Origin: Plasmodium malariae
Lineage: Eukaryota > Apicomplexa > Aconoidasida > Haemosporida > Plasmodiidae
DNA length: 64,000 bases
Direction of reading: 5' to 3'
Assembly (NCBI RefSeq): GCF_900090045.1
Contig: NC_041779.1
Coordinates: 124,001-188,000, forward strand
Part shown: positions 25,301 to 38,577 of the stretch, in pieces
How the letters are laid out: every line of letters starts with the position of its first letter
How positions within the stretch are numbered: position 1 is the first letter of the stretch
The notes under the pieces: model-generated
Told to the model about the DNA's origin: nothing
The model's database searches: none
Seen by the model: only the letters and a program-made list of their open reading frames with translations
Made by a program: the position numbers and the translations under genes

Positions 25301-25997
25301 AAACAAAAAATGATAATATAGTATTTTAGTTTATTATCCCCTATAGTAGTTTTACATATTTATAGATTACGTAATTCATTATTTTTATATTTTTATTTAT
25401 TTTTTTTTTTTATACATTGAGCCTTTTCTGTGAAAGTGTCCAAAGTAATTCTAATAAATTATATTTTAGAATTAAATTTTTATATTTCATATTATATAGA
25501 AGACTATATAATATAAAACTTCTGTTTCAGGAAAAACGTCAAAAAATGAAATATATGGCAATACCAATTGTCCATTGCATTTCTAACTTTTTCACCTTAA
25601 TTAGAAATAAACGAAAAACAAGAAAAATATACATAATAATAATAATCAATATTTGTGATCTTACAAATATTATATAATTGGTTTAAAAAAAAAAAAAAAG
25701 AAAAGAACATAATTATTTATTATTTAATAACTTTTACTCTAGGTGTAAAACATTAATGAAAAAAAAAAAAAAAAAACGTAAATATTTCTTTTAACATAGT
25801 ATTCTTTTGTTTAGGATAGATAATATATAACGTAAAAAAGTGTTTTTAAATAAAAACATGAAAACTATAATTATTACCAAAAAAAAATATATTCATATAT
25901 ATTTATCTATGTATATATAAAAATGTTTGAATTGATCCATAAACATTCTTCTTTTCAGTTCAGAAAATAAAATTTAATATATATCTGTAAAAATGTA
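22313..25997. other. Gene-empty AT-rich stretch, about 3.7 kb
   Basis: 5' flank of the fam-m pseudogene, then AT-rich DNA up to the lysophospholipase 3' end. Open frames at 23359..23550, 24481..24669 and 25417..25677 (+) are short, lack motifs and have composition like the surroundings. Long T runs occur at about 24868-24882 and 25400-25410. Confidence 0.55.
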
Positions 25998-27119
25998 TTA
26001 ATCTGATTCTTCATTTATATATTTTTTATTCAGTACTGATGAAGATATATCACTTAACCAGTCCATAATTTTTTTTAAAACATTTTCATTTCCAGGTTCC
26101 ACAGTTAACATATGTTCCATATTGTCCAAGATATGCAATTCTTTTTTATCATTGGTTAGTCTATTAAAAAATGATACAACTCCCCTATAATAACACAAAG
26201 TGTCATCCTTTGAATGGATAAACAATATGGGAATATCTTTAGGAATATATCGGATGTCTCTGTCTAAAATCTTCATTGATTTTAAAAGTTCGTGCCCAAA
26301 TCTACTTGTTATCCCCTTTTTGTAGCGCATTTTATCCATTCCTAAAATATCATTCATATAGGGGTACCTTATATAACGTGCCTTATTTATAATTCGAAAT
26401 CTTGGAAAACACCAAGAAATAACTTTTGCAAAGGGCAAATAAAAGCAACTGTATTTATAGGAACGAGGAGATGCAGCCATTAACTCGATGGAAATCATTC
26501 CAGATAATGATATACATCCTCTAATATTTAATTTTCCTCTAATATCCTCATTTGATTTTCCTAAAATTTGCAATGTCCTTAAAGCAATATTTCCTCCCAT
26601 TGACTGACCTATTATATAAGTAGGAAGTGCTTCTCTTTTACATATGTTGCTACTACCTGAAAGTACACTGTCTGTTTCATCAGCTACGCTTAACTTTTCA
26701 TGAATTTTTTTAATATACTGTATTACATCATATACTAAATCATCATATGATTTTACATTAACTTTTAAATCCCTCCAGCCATCGGACTTTCCATGACCTT
26801 GTAAATCTATACCATATACTGAGTATCCATTTTTATTAAAATGTTCTATCCAACTGTCCTTGTATACATAATAATTTTGCTCATCTTTCAATATAGCCTT
26901 ATCATTATTTACTATATCGACGTTATGTCTTAAAAAGGAAAATCTTGCATGTGAATTTAAACCATGAATTAATATTATAATACCTATAGCATTTTTTATT
27001 AACCATCCGTACGTTCTTAATAATAATCCATCTTTATTATAAAATGCATCCAGAGCTGGTCTTCCATCTGTGCAATTAGTTAAGTTAAATTCATTATAAC
27101 AAAGTTCATATTCAGCCAT
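25998..27119 (-). CDS. Lysophospholipase / monoacylglycerol-lipase-like hydrolase (PST-A type)
   Basis: Intact single-exon gene of 373 residues, starting at ATG 27117-27119 (M-A-E-Y-E-L). It is an alpha/beta hydrolase expected to release fatty acids from lysophospholipids or monoglycerides. Visible elements are the oxyanion-side H-G-L-N-S-H (52-57), the strand and loop D-L-Q-G-H-G-K-S-D-G (105-114), and the nucleophile elbow G-Q-S-M-G-G-N with Ser173. The acid is in H-S-K-D-D-T-L-C (Asp306 by alignment to the D-x-L-C motif of monoglyceride lipases), and the histidine is in N-M-E-H-M-L (His336). The elbow has Q where most relatives have H. There is no signal peptide or membrane segment, so it is probably cytosolic or exported without a classical signal. 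Residues 144-165 form a hydrophilic insert between the D-V-I-Q-Y helix and the nucleophile strand. PST-A genes are typical of Plasmodium subtelomeres. It is markedly less AT-rich than its flanks and has the only well-understood enzymatic fold in the window. Confidence 0.93.
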   Translation of the reverse strand: MAEYELCYNEFNLTNCTDGRPALDAFYNKDGLLLRTYGWLIKNAIGIIILIHGLNSHARFSFLRHNVDIVNNDKAILKDEQNYYVYKDSWIEHFNKNGYSVYGIDLQGHGKSDGWRDLKVNVKSYDDLVYDVIQYIKKIHEKLSVADETDSVLSGSSNICKREALPTYIIGQSMGGNIALRTLQILGKSNEDIRGKLNIRGCISLSGMISIELMAASPRSYKYSCFYLPFAKVISWCFPRFRIINKARYIRYPYMNDILGMDKMRYKKGITSRFGHELLKSMKILDRDIRYIPKDIPILFIHSKDDTLCYYRGVVSFFNRLTNDKKELHILDNMEHMLTVEPGNENVLKKIMDWLSDISSSVLNKKYINEESD

Positions 27120-28295
27120 TGTAATAATAAAAAACTTAAGCCATACACAAATTATAAGAAAAAATTCTACATTGTAATTGCACGCAAAAATATAATTAAC
27201 TATTAAAAAGATTCTTTTTTTATATATTATTATTTAATTTAATCATATCTTGTAATTTTATTTAAAATAAATGTAAAGGGTCAAAAAAATCAAAATTAAA
27301 ATACACAATTAAATTAAACATGAATATATGATAATTCCAAATAAAACGTAACAAATAATGATGTTAAACTACAATTAAAGCCAAATAAATTAAATAATCT
27401 AACAATCAGTCATGTTTATAAAAAATAATATATATATATATAATGAAAAATCAAAAAAATGTTATCTAAAATAAGAAATAAAATTAAAATTTAATTAAAA
27501 ACAAACAAATTACTAAACATATTATATGATATCAAAATATGATATATTGTAATTTTACTAAAAGATCATATAAAAAAAAATTATGCTAAAAAATAACATA
27601 AAAATAGCATTGAATACAATGATATATTTCATAAAAATTATAAGCTGAATTTTGTAATTTAACCCTAAGAAAAATAAAAAAAGCAAAATGTAATATATTT
27701 ATGCTGGCATTATCTTAATATAATAAAAAGCAAATCCTAAAGCTTCTAATTACATGCCAAATATAATGTAATTTAAAAAAAATATATATATTTTTTTAAT
27801 TTATTACTCAATTCGTTTAACTAATTTTATAGGATAAATAGTTTTTATATGAAAATTTTTTATTTATTTTTAAATACAATTTATGTAAATATAATAAACA
27901 TATATTACTCTCAAAATATATTTTTAATAATATAACAATTCCTGTATTTTTTCAAGAATATGCAAGTTCTAATTTTTTTTTTTAATATTTTTTAAATAAA
28001 TGAATTAATACCTATTTAATTTGTATTCATATTGTGAAAAACGAGTCACAAAAAAATAAAATTTTTTTTTTTTCTTTTATTTCTTTTTTTTTGAACTGAA
28101 TTTTTTTATATACTATATATGAATAATATAAAAAATATACTAATTTATTTGTAAAATAGTTCTAAATAGTTATATGTAAATAAGTGTTTTATATATTTTT
28201 ATAATTATAATTTAATTATTTATCATATAAATCTAGAATTATAAAAAAATAATAATATATACAGAACTATAATTAAAAATTCACAATGTATGTAT

Positions 28296-28342
<47 letters not shown>

Positions 28343-31300
28343 GTTCATGAGTGTATTACGTGAAAAACGTAGTATTTAAAAAATTTCTTTTACGTATATA
28401 ATATATAAGTAATAAATAACTATTTTTACATCCTTATTTTATATATTTATACTAAGCTACAAAAGAAAATATTATTCATGGTACATTTATTGTGGATACA
28501 CAAGTATTTCACTAAAGTATTTTTTTTTACTTTTATGCTGTATTATTTTTTTTTTATTTCAATTAAAAAAATAAAAACTCTAAAGCAAATTTTTCCTTAA
28601 ATAAAAATGGAATTATGTATATCTCAATATGTATGTTATTTTTGTTTAGTTAGTTTAATATCTTTTATGTGCTACATTTATTTATTTTGTAACGAAATAG
28701 AAGAAATATAAAATTTTAAAATATTTACAAGTGCAGATATGGATATAACGTTTTAATTTCTCTGAAAAAATTAAGAAAATTTAAAACAATATATTATTAA
28801 TTATGACAGAACATATTTGATCATTCTATTATAAATAATGGAAGAAAAGGGTTTATAAATTCAATAGATAAAAAGAAAAATATATGTTAGAAAATATTTT
28901 TTCACATGTAATTTTCATTTTTCTCTCATATTTATTTATTACAACAGAGGGCCTTTATTCTTGATATTTTCCATTTTTACTGTATATTAAATAATTATAG
29001 AAAAAAAGAAAAAATCATCATATATACTATAAAAATGATTATCTTTATAAGAACAAGAAAAGTTGACGTGTAATGTAATGTGATTTTTTATGATCTAATT
29101 TTGTAATTGATTTATATAACAATATTATTTACGATAAACAATTAAACTAAGACTTTCCTTCTAATCTTATTTCTTTGAAATATTTCTTTTATTTTAATCT
29201 TAATATAAATTTTAATCCTTTGTCTTTCTCTAATACAGAGATTATGATATTTACATGAACGTACAATAAGCAGCGTGAATCATAAGTATAAATAATATTA
29301 TTTGCAAAGATATTTCACAATCATATAATATATGAAGATCATTTTATAATATCTATATTCTTAAAATAATAAAAAATATTATAAATATGTTTTCAGTATT
29401 ATAGTAAGAATTAACATAATATAAAAATTATTATATTCCATCATTCATGGAATGGTAAAATATCATATTTGATGATGGATAAGTTTTGTTTTATATAAAA
29501 TATTTATGAAATTTTTCAATCTTACATACAGTGCATAATTCTAATAAAATTAAAAATTATCATATATGTATTTGTAAAAATATTGAATTAGAATTGTATA
29601 ATATATAAATATCTTTCATTTCTTTCTCAATGCATAATTATTTAATATTCAAAATAGAAAATCAAGTGAATTGTGGGTTCATCTTAACACGGGTTTCCAT
29701 CTTACAGCTTAACATGTCCATTGAATTATTGCTGTTTAAAGTCTATGTATATAAATATAATTTTAATATCAGATGATGCCCATATTAAGTCTTCCTCAAA
29801 TACAATACAAATTAATATTTATTATGTCACCTTTCTATAAATGTGTTATAATTTATAAACATATATAAAATGAAACCATAAAAATGGTCACATGTAGTAA
29901 CAGATATTTGTATCATTAATAAGTTTCGTCAAAATGTTACTTTACATAAATGAATTTTATCCTTTTTCCAAATAAGCAATTTTGCGTATATATATGAAAA
30001 AAGAAATAGTTTTACATTATAACTTAGGAAAATTCGTAAATTATAAAACAAATTCTCATACATAAGAGTATCTCTACTTATGTGTGTAATGCGTGAACAA
30101 CGTTTAAAAATACGTTACACAAACTTCATTACATCTTATTTTAAGTGGTAAGATATTACAATGCATTACAATGAATATAATAACTTTAATAATATATTCA
30201 ACATATATTAATAATGCATTCACATGCTAAAAATAATTTACTAAATTTAAAATTAAATATAATAATTCACATTTATTAAAACAATGTTATTTACCAAAAA
30301 ATATACATAAAGAAAATTATATATAGACGTAAGCATAATTACAAATTACATAGAATAAAATAGAAGTATATTTTAAGTTATTCGTTCATATTTTTTTATG
30401 TCATAAATAATTCATAAAAAGAATTATATTAATACACGATTACAAATAACATTATAATATAATAATTTATGCATGCACGAATAATGATAAAATAACTTAA
30501 TAATAGTATTAATTGTGTATTTTAGAAGATAAAATTGCAAAAAATATATTTTTAATATTATATTGCATTATGCTTCATTTTTTTTGGTGAATTAATAGAT
30601 TAATGACATTATTTTCGTTAACATTAATAATATATATATATACTTTAGAAATTTTTTTTACCATATTTTATAATTATCCATTTTATAATATAAAATTTGT
30701 TATAAATACTCATTAAAATTTGTTTTCAGTAAAAGTTAAATATAGTTTTGCATAAAATTTTAAAGATATATACAAACTTTTTTTTTTTTTTAATATTAAT
30801 ATACTTACTATTTTTAATTTTTTATATTAGCTGCATGATTATTTATAAGAGAAGATTCTTGTAGATTATACAACTTCTAGTGCTAACATATCCCCATGCA
30901 GAGTATACTATTGGAATATCCAAATTTTATTTTTTTATTAATACTTCAATAAATCATTTATGTAAATTATTAAAAGAATTAAAACACTTGGTATATAACA
31001 TAATAGATACGTTAATTTATGTGTTTTAACTTTTTAAATTTTATTCTTTATATAGTTTCTTAAAAATACATATATTTCACATTATTGCTGTTATTACAAT
31101 CAGTAAATGTACTGAAAAGAGAAAAATGGTACGTACTTTATTTTAGTATATTTATATATTCTTGTTATAGTAAATTTTAAAGTTTTATATATAATAATAT
31201 GGAGTGGAATTAAAAAAATATATTTAATTGAAAATATCATAAATGTTATATACATTTTGTGGCCTTACATATAAATTTTATTAAGGATTAAACAAATTAT

Positions 31301-32092
31301 TTTATAATAATAGAATGACGATATAGAAAAATAAATAAAGATTAATGAACATATATATTATCTATAATTACATGAGTGATTTAATTCATTAAGTTTCTCT
31401 GAATTTCTTTATTTTATATTTAATATAAGCTCTTCAAAAAAAAAATTTTTTTTTTAAGTAAAAAAAAATGTATTGTAATAATATTCATTCAATTAATAAT
31501 TCAGTTTTTATTTATATAAAAACAAACTAATAGGAAAAAAATAATACATATATTATATATATATGTTATGTATAACAATGCAAGTAAATGCATTCACTTC
31601 TTTGCTTAATACGAAAAACAAAACATGCTTATTTTTGATTAAAAAGCTAATTATACATTTTTAATTACTCCAGAAAATAATAATTCAAGATTAAAATAAA
31701 TTAAAAAAGAGTCAAAACTATTTTTTTTATAATTACAAAAATAAATTGGCACATACATCAATAAAATTATATAAACTGTGCTTTTATGTATTTGTATCAA
31801 GTTACATATATTTTTTTAAAAAATCTCGTTTTATACAGAATTATATATATAAATGACAATATTATTGTAAAATAAAAAGACATTTTAAAGTAAAATATGT
31901 ATAAGATTAAAAAATTCAAATTTACAAGAAAATTAAAAGTGTAACTTTTCACTGTTGAGGATCAAAAAATCCCATAACCTGCAAGTCTACATATTATATT
32001 TCTTAAATTATAGGTATGTTTATTATTTGTGTATATTATTTAGGAAATTATATATTTTAATCGTTATAAAATAATATTTTATGTAAAGAAGT
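27120..32092. other. Gene-empty AT-rich stretch, about 5 kb
   Basis: Contains the promoter side of the lysophospholipase gene, a (TA)n tract at 28302-28340 and many homopolymers. A slightly less AT-rich patch at about 29670-29830 has no convincing frame. The right end, about 31900-32092, is the 3' flank of the next exported pseudogene. Confidence 0.55.
28302..28340. repeat. (TA)n microsatellite
   Basis: About 39 bp of TA dinucleotide in intergenic DNA, 1.2 kb upstream of the lysophospholipase start. Confidence 0.9.
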
Positions 32093-32932
32093 TTATTCCA
32101 CATGATTCATTTTACTTTTTAAATGTAATAACTTTTCATATTTTACAGTTTTTCTTAAGATATAAAAAAGCCATACTAAAACTATAATCCATAATATATA
32201 TAATGGTGCAAAATATTTAAATCCATTAATAACACTTATGCTGCTTAACATATCATTCAAAATATACATTAACATAGCCCATGCTGCCCCAACTACTAAA
32301 TGTAAGAAATATAAAGCAAAAAATGCTTCATTTTTTCTTTTTATACAATGTTTTATAAACTTAAAATCAGCATTTGTACTATACCTAACTACATTTTTAT
32401 AATATATTTTGTCGAACATTCTTTTCTCAGAATAGGTGTTTACCATATTGTTTACAGAAGGTTTACTTTTCCCAGTTTGATTATAGCCTCCTAAATTATT
32501 TGATGTACATTCGTTTCGCAGTTTATTTTATCCTTTGGATACTCTTTCAGTATTATATATAGGTTTCTTTTGTATTCTCCATTATGTGGAATATCTTCTT
32601 TTTTCCACATTATATTTAGGCACTTTTCCTTTTTATGATTTGCTAGTAAACGATATTTTCTTTCACATGATTTTTCATCAGTAGGGTTCTTCTCATCAAG
32701 ATATTTACAAAAGTTACTCTAAAATAACAAAAGAAATATTCACGATTTAAAAAAATAAATAAATCATTCCTAATAAAAAATATAAATAGAAATAAAAAAA
32801 ACAAAAAAATGAATAAAAAAGATATCATTAATTAATGATATCATACCACTTCACTATTAAAAGGACATATCCATCTTAAAAAGATAAATGTCACACTTTT
32901 GATAAAAAAGGATAACTTAAAATTTTTTTCAT
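32093..32932 (-). pseudogene. Exported two-TM protein pseudogene, third subfamily
   Basis: Exon 1 is 32847..32932 (ends W-I-C-P-F-N-S-E-V at a GTATGA donor), intron 32719..32846, exon 2 32093..32718. The start is damaged: ATG at 32930-32932 is out of frame by one with the signal-like segment. Exon 2 begins S-N-F-C-K-Y-L-D-E and has the PEXEL-like Y-R-L-L-A-N-H. The frame then shifts at an A4 run at 32578-32581 and meets a TAA at 32528-32530. The remaining 32093..32446 frame carries E-K-R-M-F-D-K-I-Y-Y-K-N-V-V-R-Y-S-T-N-A, then D-F-K-F, and two membrane segments, ending T-V-K-Y-E-K-L-L-H-L-K. The K-R-x-x-D-x-x-Y-Y-K-N-x-V-R-Y...D-F-K-F pattern recalls an exported family of unknown function also known from P. 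vivax. The gene at 37.7-38.6 kb is its intact relative. Confidence 0.78.
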
Positions 32933-35900
32933 AATGTATATTTTTAATATTGTATTATGTCTGTTAATAACAAATTATTTATAGTAATTACTTTTTCAAT
33001 GACAAGGGACACCTTATTTTTTTTCATAAATAATTAGTAATATTCATATAATAAGTATAACACATTTTGCAACATAGCAAATGTAAGAAAACCTTAAAAT
33101 TTTTTTATCATACTTTGACCATATTGTTATTTATAAAAAATTAATATTAATTTAATAACATAATTTTAATATATTAATAATTATTTAAAATACCTAATTT
33201 TGTTATTTAGTGTAGGAAAATAACTAAATTATTATTATATTGATCCTTTTCAATATAAAAAAAAAATGTATTATTTCTTAATACTTGAAAATATTCACTT
33301 AATATGAAATATATAATGTATAAAGTGTATATAATGCAATATTCTGTATATTAAGAGAATAAATACCAATTTTAATTATATTTCCTTAAGAATTAATTTT
33401 TGATAGACATTATATTTTGGAACAAATGATTATTATTATTATTAAAAAATATTAATTATCGTAAAAATATAATAATAGTAATAATGAACTATAATAGAAA
33501 CATATTTACAAATTTTGTATAATTTTAATGTAAAATCTCGTACTTTTTATAATTTATTTTATATATAAAAAATCAAAATTATATGATTCTAATGCACTAA
33601 AAAAATATCAATTTTTAAAAGCAAAAATGAAAAACAGAATTCTTATATATCTATCATAATTTTTGAAAATTATAATTTCTAATTAAGTTTAATTTATTTC
33701 ATCATTTGTAAATGAACATTTTTAAAATTTTTAAACTTTGGGCATGTATTCTTTTTTAATAAAATTTATACATTTAGAAGAAATGTTAATAAAATTAAAA
33801 AAAGAAAAGAAAAAAAAAGTAGATTATAATTAAAATTGGCACGAAAATCTTGTATACAATATAATCAAATCAGATATTTCGAATGTAATATATTTACCGT
33901 ATGTATACTATATACGCGGTATCAAATGTATATAATAAATAAAAAAAATAACAAACTAATTTTGTAAAATGTACGATTTCATAATTTTAGTGTGGATAAC
34001 ATTTGAATAAATGAATTATTTTTTATTTATTCATTTACAAATACATTATATTAAAAACAATTTTTACTGATACAAATTAAAAAACATAAAACTATATTTT
34101 GATAAAAATATCTTTAACAGCAAAATTGTGCTCTATTAACATATTTATTTGTCTATATACTATAACAGAAAATAAAATTATAAATTACAAAAATATTATG
34201 TAATTAATAAATTAATATTAATTATCTAATATAAAACTCCAATTTTTTCTTTTAAAATATTATTCTTTAATAAAAAACATATGAAGTAAAAAAGAAAAAA
34301 ATTTATTTAAAAAAATTAAAACTATTTTATTTATATTGCTTTATGATAAACACATTTTCAGACTGATATTTATGAATTATCTTATTTAGTTCCTTTTAGG
34401 TTTTCGTACATTGGGTGTATGTCACTTTTTTACACAGTTAATATTTCATTATATAGTATAAGATTACTTATATAAAATTTTATAATAATCCATACATATA
34501 AATTATTAAATAAATTATGGAAAATAAGTGCATATATTATAAAATCTTGAAAAACTTTTTCTTGTAAATATAATTTTTTCCTCTTAATAATGTTCATTAT
34601 TTGTAAACATTTTTTTGAGTTTTTTTCTTAAAAAATAATTATTTATTTGAATAAATTGTTTATATTTTTTTTAAATTAAGAAATGATACATAAATAATTT
34701 AAATTCCTAGTAAAATATTTATTTCTCTTATTGTTAATTATACATACTATTAAACAATTGCATTCATATTTATCTATATATAACACGATAAATTTTACAT
34801 GATTTCCCCATTATATCTTCTTTATATTTAATAAAAAATATTATTGCATAATAACGGAACGAGATAAATATAAAATAATAATAAATTTCAATTTTCAGAA
34901 AATAATTTTCATTTATATACTATCTATGCAATATTATATATACAAAATATTAATTTAAATATTGAATTCTTATGGAATGTATTACATCATATATTTTAAA
35001 TATAATTTATACAGAGAAACGCAAGTTTTACTTATTCTACAATAAATAAAAAAATATTTTAAATTATTTCTTTTTTTATAATTTAAAATATATTTTATAA
35101 TTTTTACAATTTATAAAATGTTCTCTTAATTCAGTTAACATATAATATACTCTTATCTATACTGAAAAATGTGGATGTTTATACAACAGTCATATAAATA
35201 ATTGTATCGTTCAAAATGGTAACAATTTTTATACTCAAACTGAAAACATTAAAAATTAATATGATCCTAATAAAAACCATATGATTAACTTCGAAACTAT
35301 ACCCTTCATAAAATTTCCTAATGACCGGTATTAGTCTCCTTAATATAAATATATCTAAATTCCTATAAAATCTTCATTAGTAGATGAAAACCACAAGAAA
35401 AGAACTTCTTATCTTACTGGAGATTAGTTTGTCTGTTATTTTTTAATAATTACATTAACAAATTTTATAGTATTTTTCTTAATTTTTCTTTTGCTAGCAT
35501 TTTAAATTACCCCATTTAGAAATGTGAATATAGTTCTAAAATCTCTTTAATTTAGTGTGACATAAATTTATTGTTGTAGCTGTGTTATATTTAGAGAAAT
35601 GTAACTTTTTTTAAAAAAATTTTACTTTATCTGGATGTTTCTGCCGTACTCAGTGATAAAAAAGATAAAAATTTGAATTTTTCTTTATGAAAAAAATGAA
35701 CAGATATCGGTAGCTAGTTCTGTAAACGAACAGTTATATTCTTCAGATTTCATATACTATATAACATATCATACTATATAATATTATAATTTATAAATTT
35801 TCTGTAATATATATATTTGTTCATCTAAAATAGAATCTTGAACAAATTAATTGAAGCATACATTAAAAAAATACCCCTCAAAATATATTAGAATACATTT

Positions 35901-37713
35901 TTTCAGTGATAATATTGCAAAGGAAATATTATACAAATGAATATGATTCTAAAAAAACTATAAAAGTTTCACACAATAGAAAATGGAAAGGAATATTAAG
36001 AAAATAAAAAAAAAAAAACAATAGAAAAATAAAGAATCATTTTTATATTGAAATATATTATGAAAAGAGTGTGAAAATAGAAATATACATTCGTATTAAG
36101 TATATGACCCATATTAATATTATTTTTCATCATTAACGTAGCTATGATATATAACATTTATTATAAGATATTTATCCATAGAATATATAAGAAAAATTCA
36201 ATAAATAAATGTGTATAACACAATCCTTACTTATATTGGAATATAAAGTTTTCATTGTGATGCCCAGAAACTGGCAAAAATATCATATATATCAGTATAT
36301 AATTAATACATATAAAATGATTTTTATGCTATGATAATTATATTCGCGCATATTCCATAAATTGTTTAATTAAATTTTGAAAATTCAGTGCGAGAACTAT
36401 AAAATTTGTTATCAGATATGTTATATATAGAAAGATATTAACTAATCTAATGGAATTAATAATATTATGTAAAATATAACAGACACATACATTTAATATT
36501 AAGATGATCCAGATGAATATGCTATATTTTTTTATTTGTAAAAATATATAAAAATATCAGTTTTTTTTATATTATTATGATACTCTATATTTATATATAT
36601 AACTAAAAGTATGTAACTAAAATTAAAATATATTTATCATCAAAATAAATTTTTTTATTTTTCTGTGAATACATATTATTCTCTAAAGATTGACTCAGTA
36701 TTTTAATATATTGATAACTGTGAACTCTAATATGAAATAACATGAACTATAAATTTTAGTACATAAGTAAACTTTTTAATAGTATATACCACACTATTTA
36801 CATTTTACCCTTATACATATTAGATAAAAAAAAAAAATTATAATTTATCATAAAGCAGTTTTTTCTTAAATAGAATTAATTTTGCGCATCTTTCTTGTTT
36901 AGTTCTAGATTGCTCTATGCACATATAACACTACTAGTTTATATTGTGTTAATATTATTCATATTCAAAATATCATCTATTTTAATATTAAATATTATAT
37001 TTAAAATAAAAAAAAAGTAATTACTATATATATTATTTGAAATTACTCATATTAGCTAATCTATTTTCATTGATTTCCTTTTTTCAAATTTATTCGTAGA
37101 TGTTATATAACGAATTTATATTTTAAACAGAAATAAATGTATGATGATAACACTAATAATACATATAATTCTATTTTTATATATATTTAAACAAAACTAT
37201 AGCAAAACAATTTATAAAATAACAATATAAATGCATTCATTCACATCGGTTGTTCATGTGAAGAACATGATATATTTAATTGTAATATAAAACATTTAAT
37301 ATATTTCTTTAATTATGTCAACATATAATAATCTAAGACAAAAACGCATTAAAAATAAGAATAATCTTTACACATTCAAATATAAATTAACACAAAATTT
37401 TAACGAATTTATATTAATTGTTCTTTAGAATATTAATATTAACGCAAAAATATATATATTTTATGAAAATCAGATAATATACACAAGTATTTATATGAGC
37501 CATAATATTATCTTAATCTGATATACTATATTAAAATGAAAAATGAAAACATTAAAACATTCAAATTCGTAAAACATTAAATATTTCTATTCATACTTTT
37601 ACGAACAAAAAACTCTACATAAATACAAGTGGATACATAAAACTTAAACAATTATGCAATTATTTTTTACGTGTTTATATCAGTAATTTACATATCTTAA
37701 TGTTTATAAAACC
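32933..37713. other. Gene-empty AT-rich stretch, about 4.8 kb
   Basis: No supported gene. A patch at about 35290-35750 is somewhat less AT-rich, with short coding-like pieces in plus-strand frames (for example L-D-V-S-A-V-L-S-D-K-K-D-K-N), but stops are frequent and I recognise no family. The right end carries the conserved 3'-flank element at 37549-37568. Confidence 0.5.
37549..37568 (-). repeat. Conserved 3'-flank element of exported gene family
   Basis: The same 20-base string as at 21239-21258, located 146 bp beyond the stop codon of the exported gene at 37714..38577. Confidence 0.6.
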
Positions 37714-38577
37714 TTACACATTAGGGAAATGAAGATAATCCCTATCATGTATTTCACTGATTATACGTAATGACTTCTCATGTTTTTTTATTTTTTTGCA
37801 GACATATGCAATCAATGATATAACTAACATGCTCAATATTAAAAAAAGTACCATAATTACCGTTAGTTCCTGTGTCCATTTACTAAATACATTAAAATAA
37901 TTTAATATATATATAATAAGAGTCATTGATAATCCAACTAATATAAGAATCCCAGTCAACATAAAAAGCACTTTATATTTATCATTTCTCTTCTTTCTTA
38001 AATTCCTTATATTAGCATTAGTAACACCTCTAATATTATTTAGAAAATGTGTATTATCTAGCATTCTTTTTGCAAAATATTTATCCCCTACTGTGAGTGC
38101 AGAAGATTTAACTTCCCTTGCTTGTCCATACCCTTTGATATTATTTAATGAACATTTATTTGTTTTTTTATTTTTTTCTTTGGATAATTTGTCATTAAAA
38201 GCATCTTTCTTTTCGTATTTTCCAATGTCTAGAATACTATAATTTAACCATCCATTATTTAAACTATTTTCTTGTTTATGTTTTGCTAGTAATCTATAAG
38301 TTCTTGCATAAAATTTATTACCTATATTGTATGGCTGAAGCAGGTATTTGTTAATCATACTCTAAAAAACAGTGTAAATATTTATTATTTAAAAGAAGAA
38401 ATCATCTCATACTAAAAAACAGGACAAAAAAAAATAATAAACCAAAAGTACGTAAGAAAAAAATATACTTAAATAAAAGTTTTATACCATATCATTGTAA
38501 AAATAACATATCCAAGATAAAAAGAAAAAAGTACCAATTTTAATAAATAAGCATAACTTAAATTTTTTTTCCACCAT
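37714..38577 (-). CDS. Exported two-TM protein, third subfamily (intact)
   Basis: Two exons: exon 1 38488..38577 (30 codons, M-V-E-K-K-F-K-L ... W-I-C-Y-F-Y-N-D-M), intron 38362..38487 (GTATAA donor, AG acceptor), exon 2 37714..38361. The product is 245 residues. A PEXEL-like Y-R-L-L-A-K-H lies at 52-58 (R53), followed by a charged Lys/Asn-rich region and K-R-M-L-D-N-T-H-F-L-N-N-I-R-G-V-T-N-A at about 129-146. Membrane segments lie at about 160-183 and 196-218, followed by K-K-I-K-K-H-E-K-S-L. The middle motif aligns with that of the 32-kb pseudogene and differs from both the fam-l and fam-m signatures. Export to the host cell is inferred from the signal-plus-RLLAK layout; the function is unknown. 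The reading frame shows no lesions. Confidence 0.85.

Noticed and set aside
25417..25677. 86-codon plus-strand frame starting at TTG
   Set aside because: There is no ATG near the start and no recognisable motif, the residues are mostly hydrophobic or basic, and it sits among long T runs. I treated it as chance.
27661..27670. Single CCCTAA word resembling a telomere unit
   Set aside because: There is only one copy, with no tandem array; a telomere or interstitial telomere tract would show repeats.
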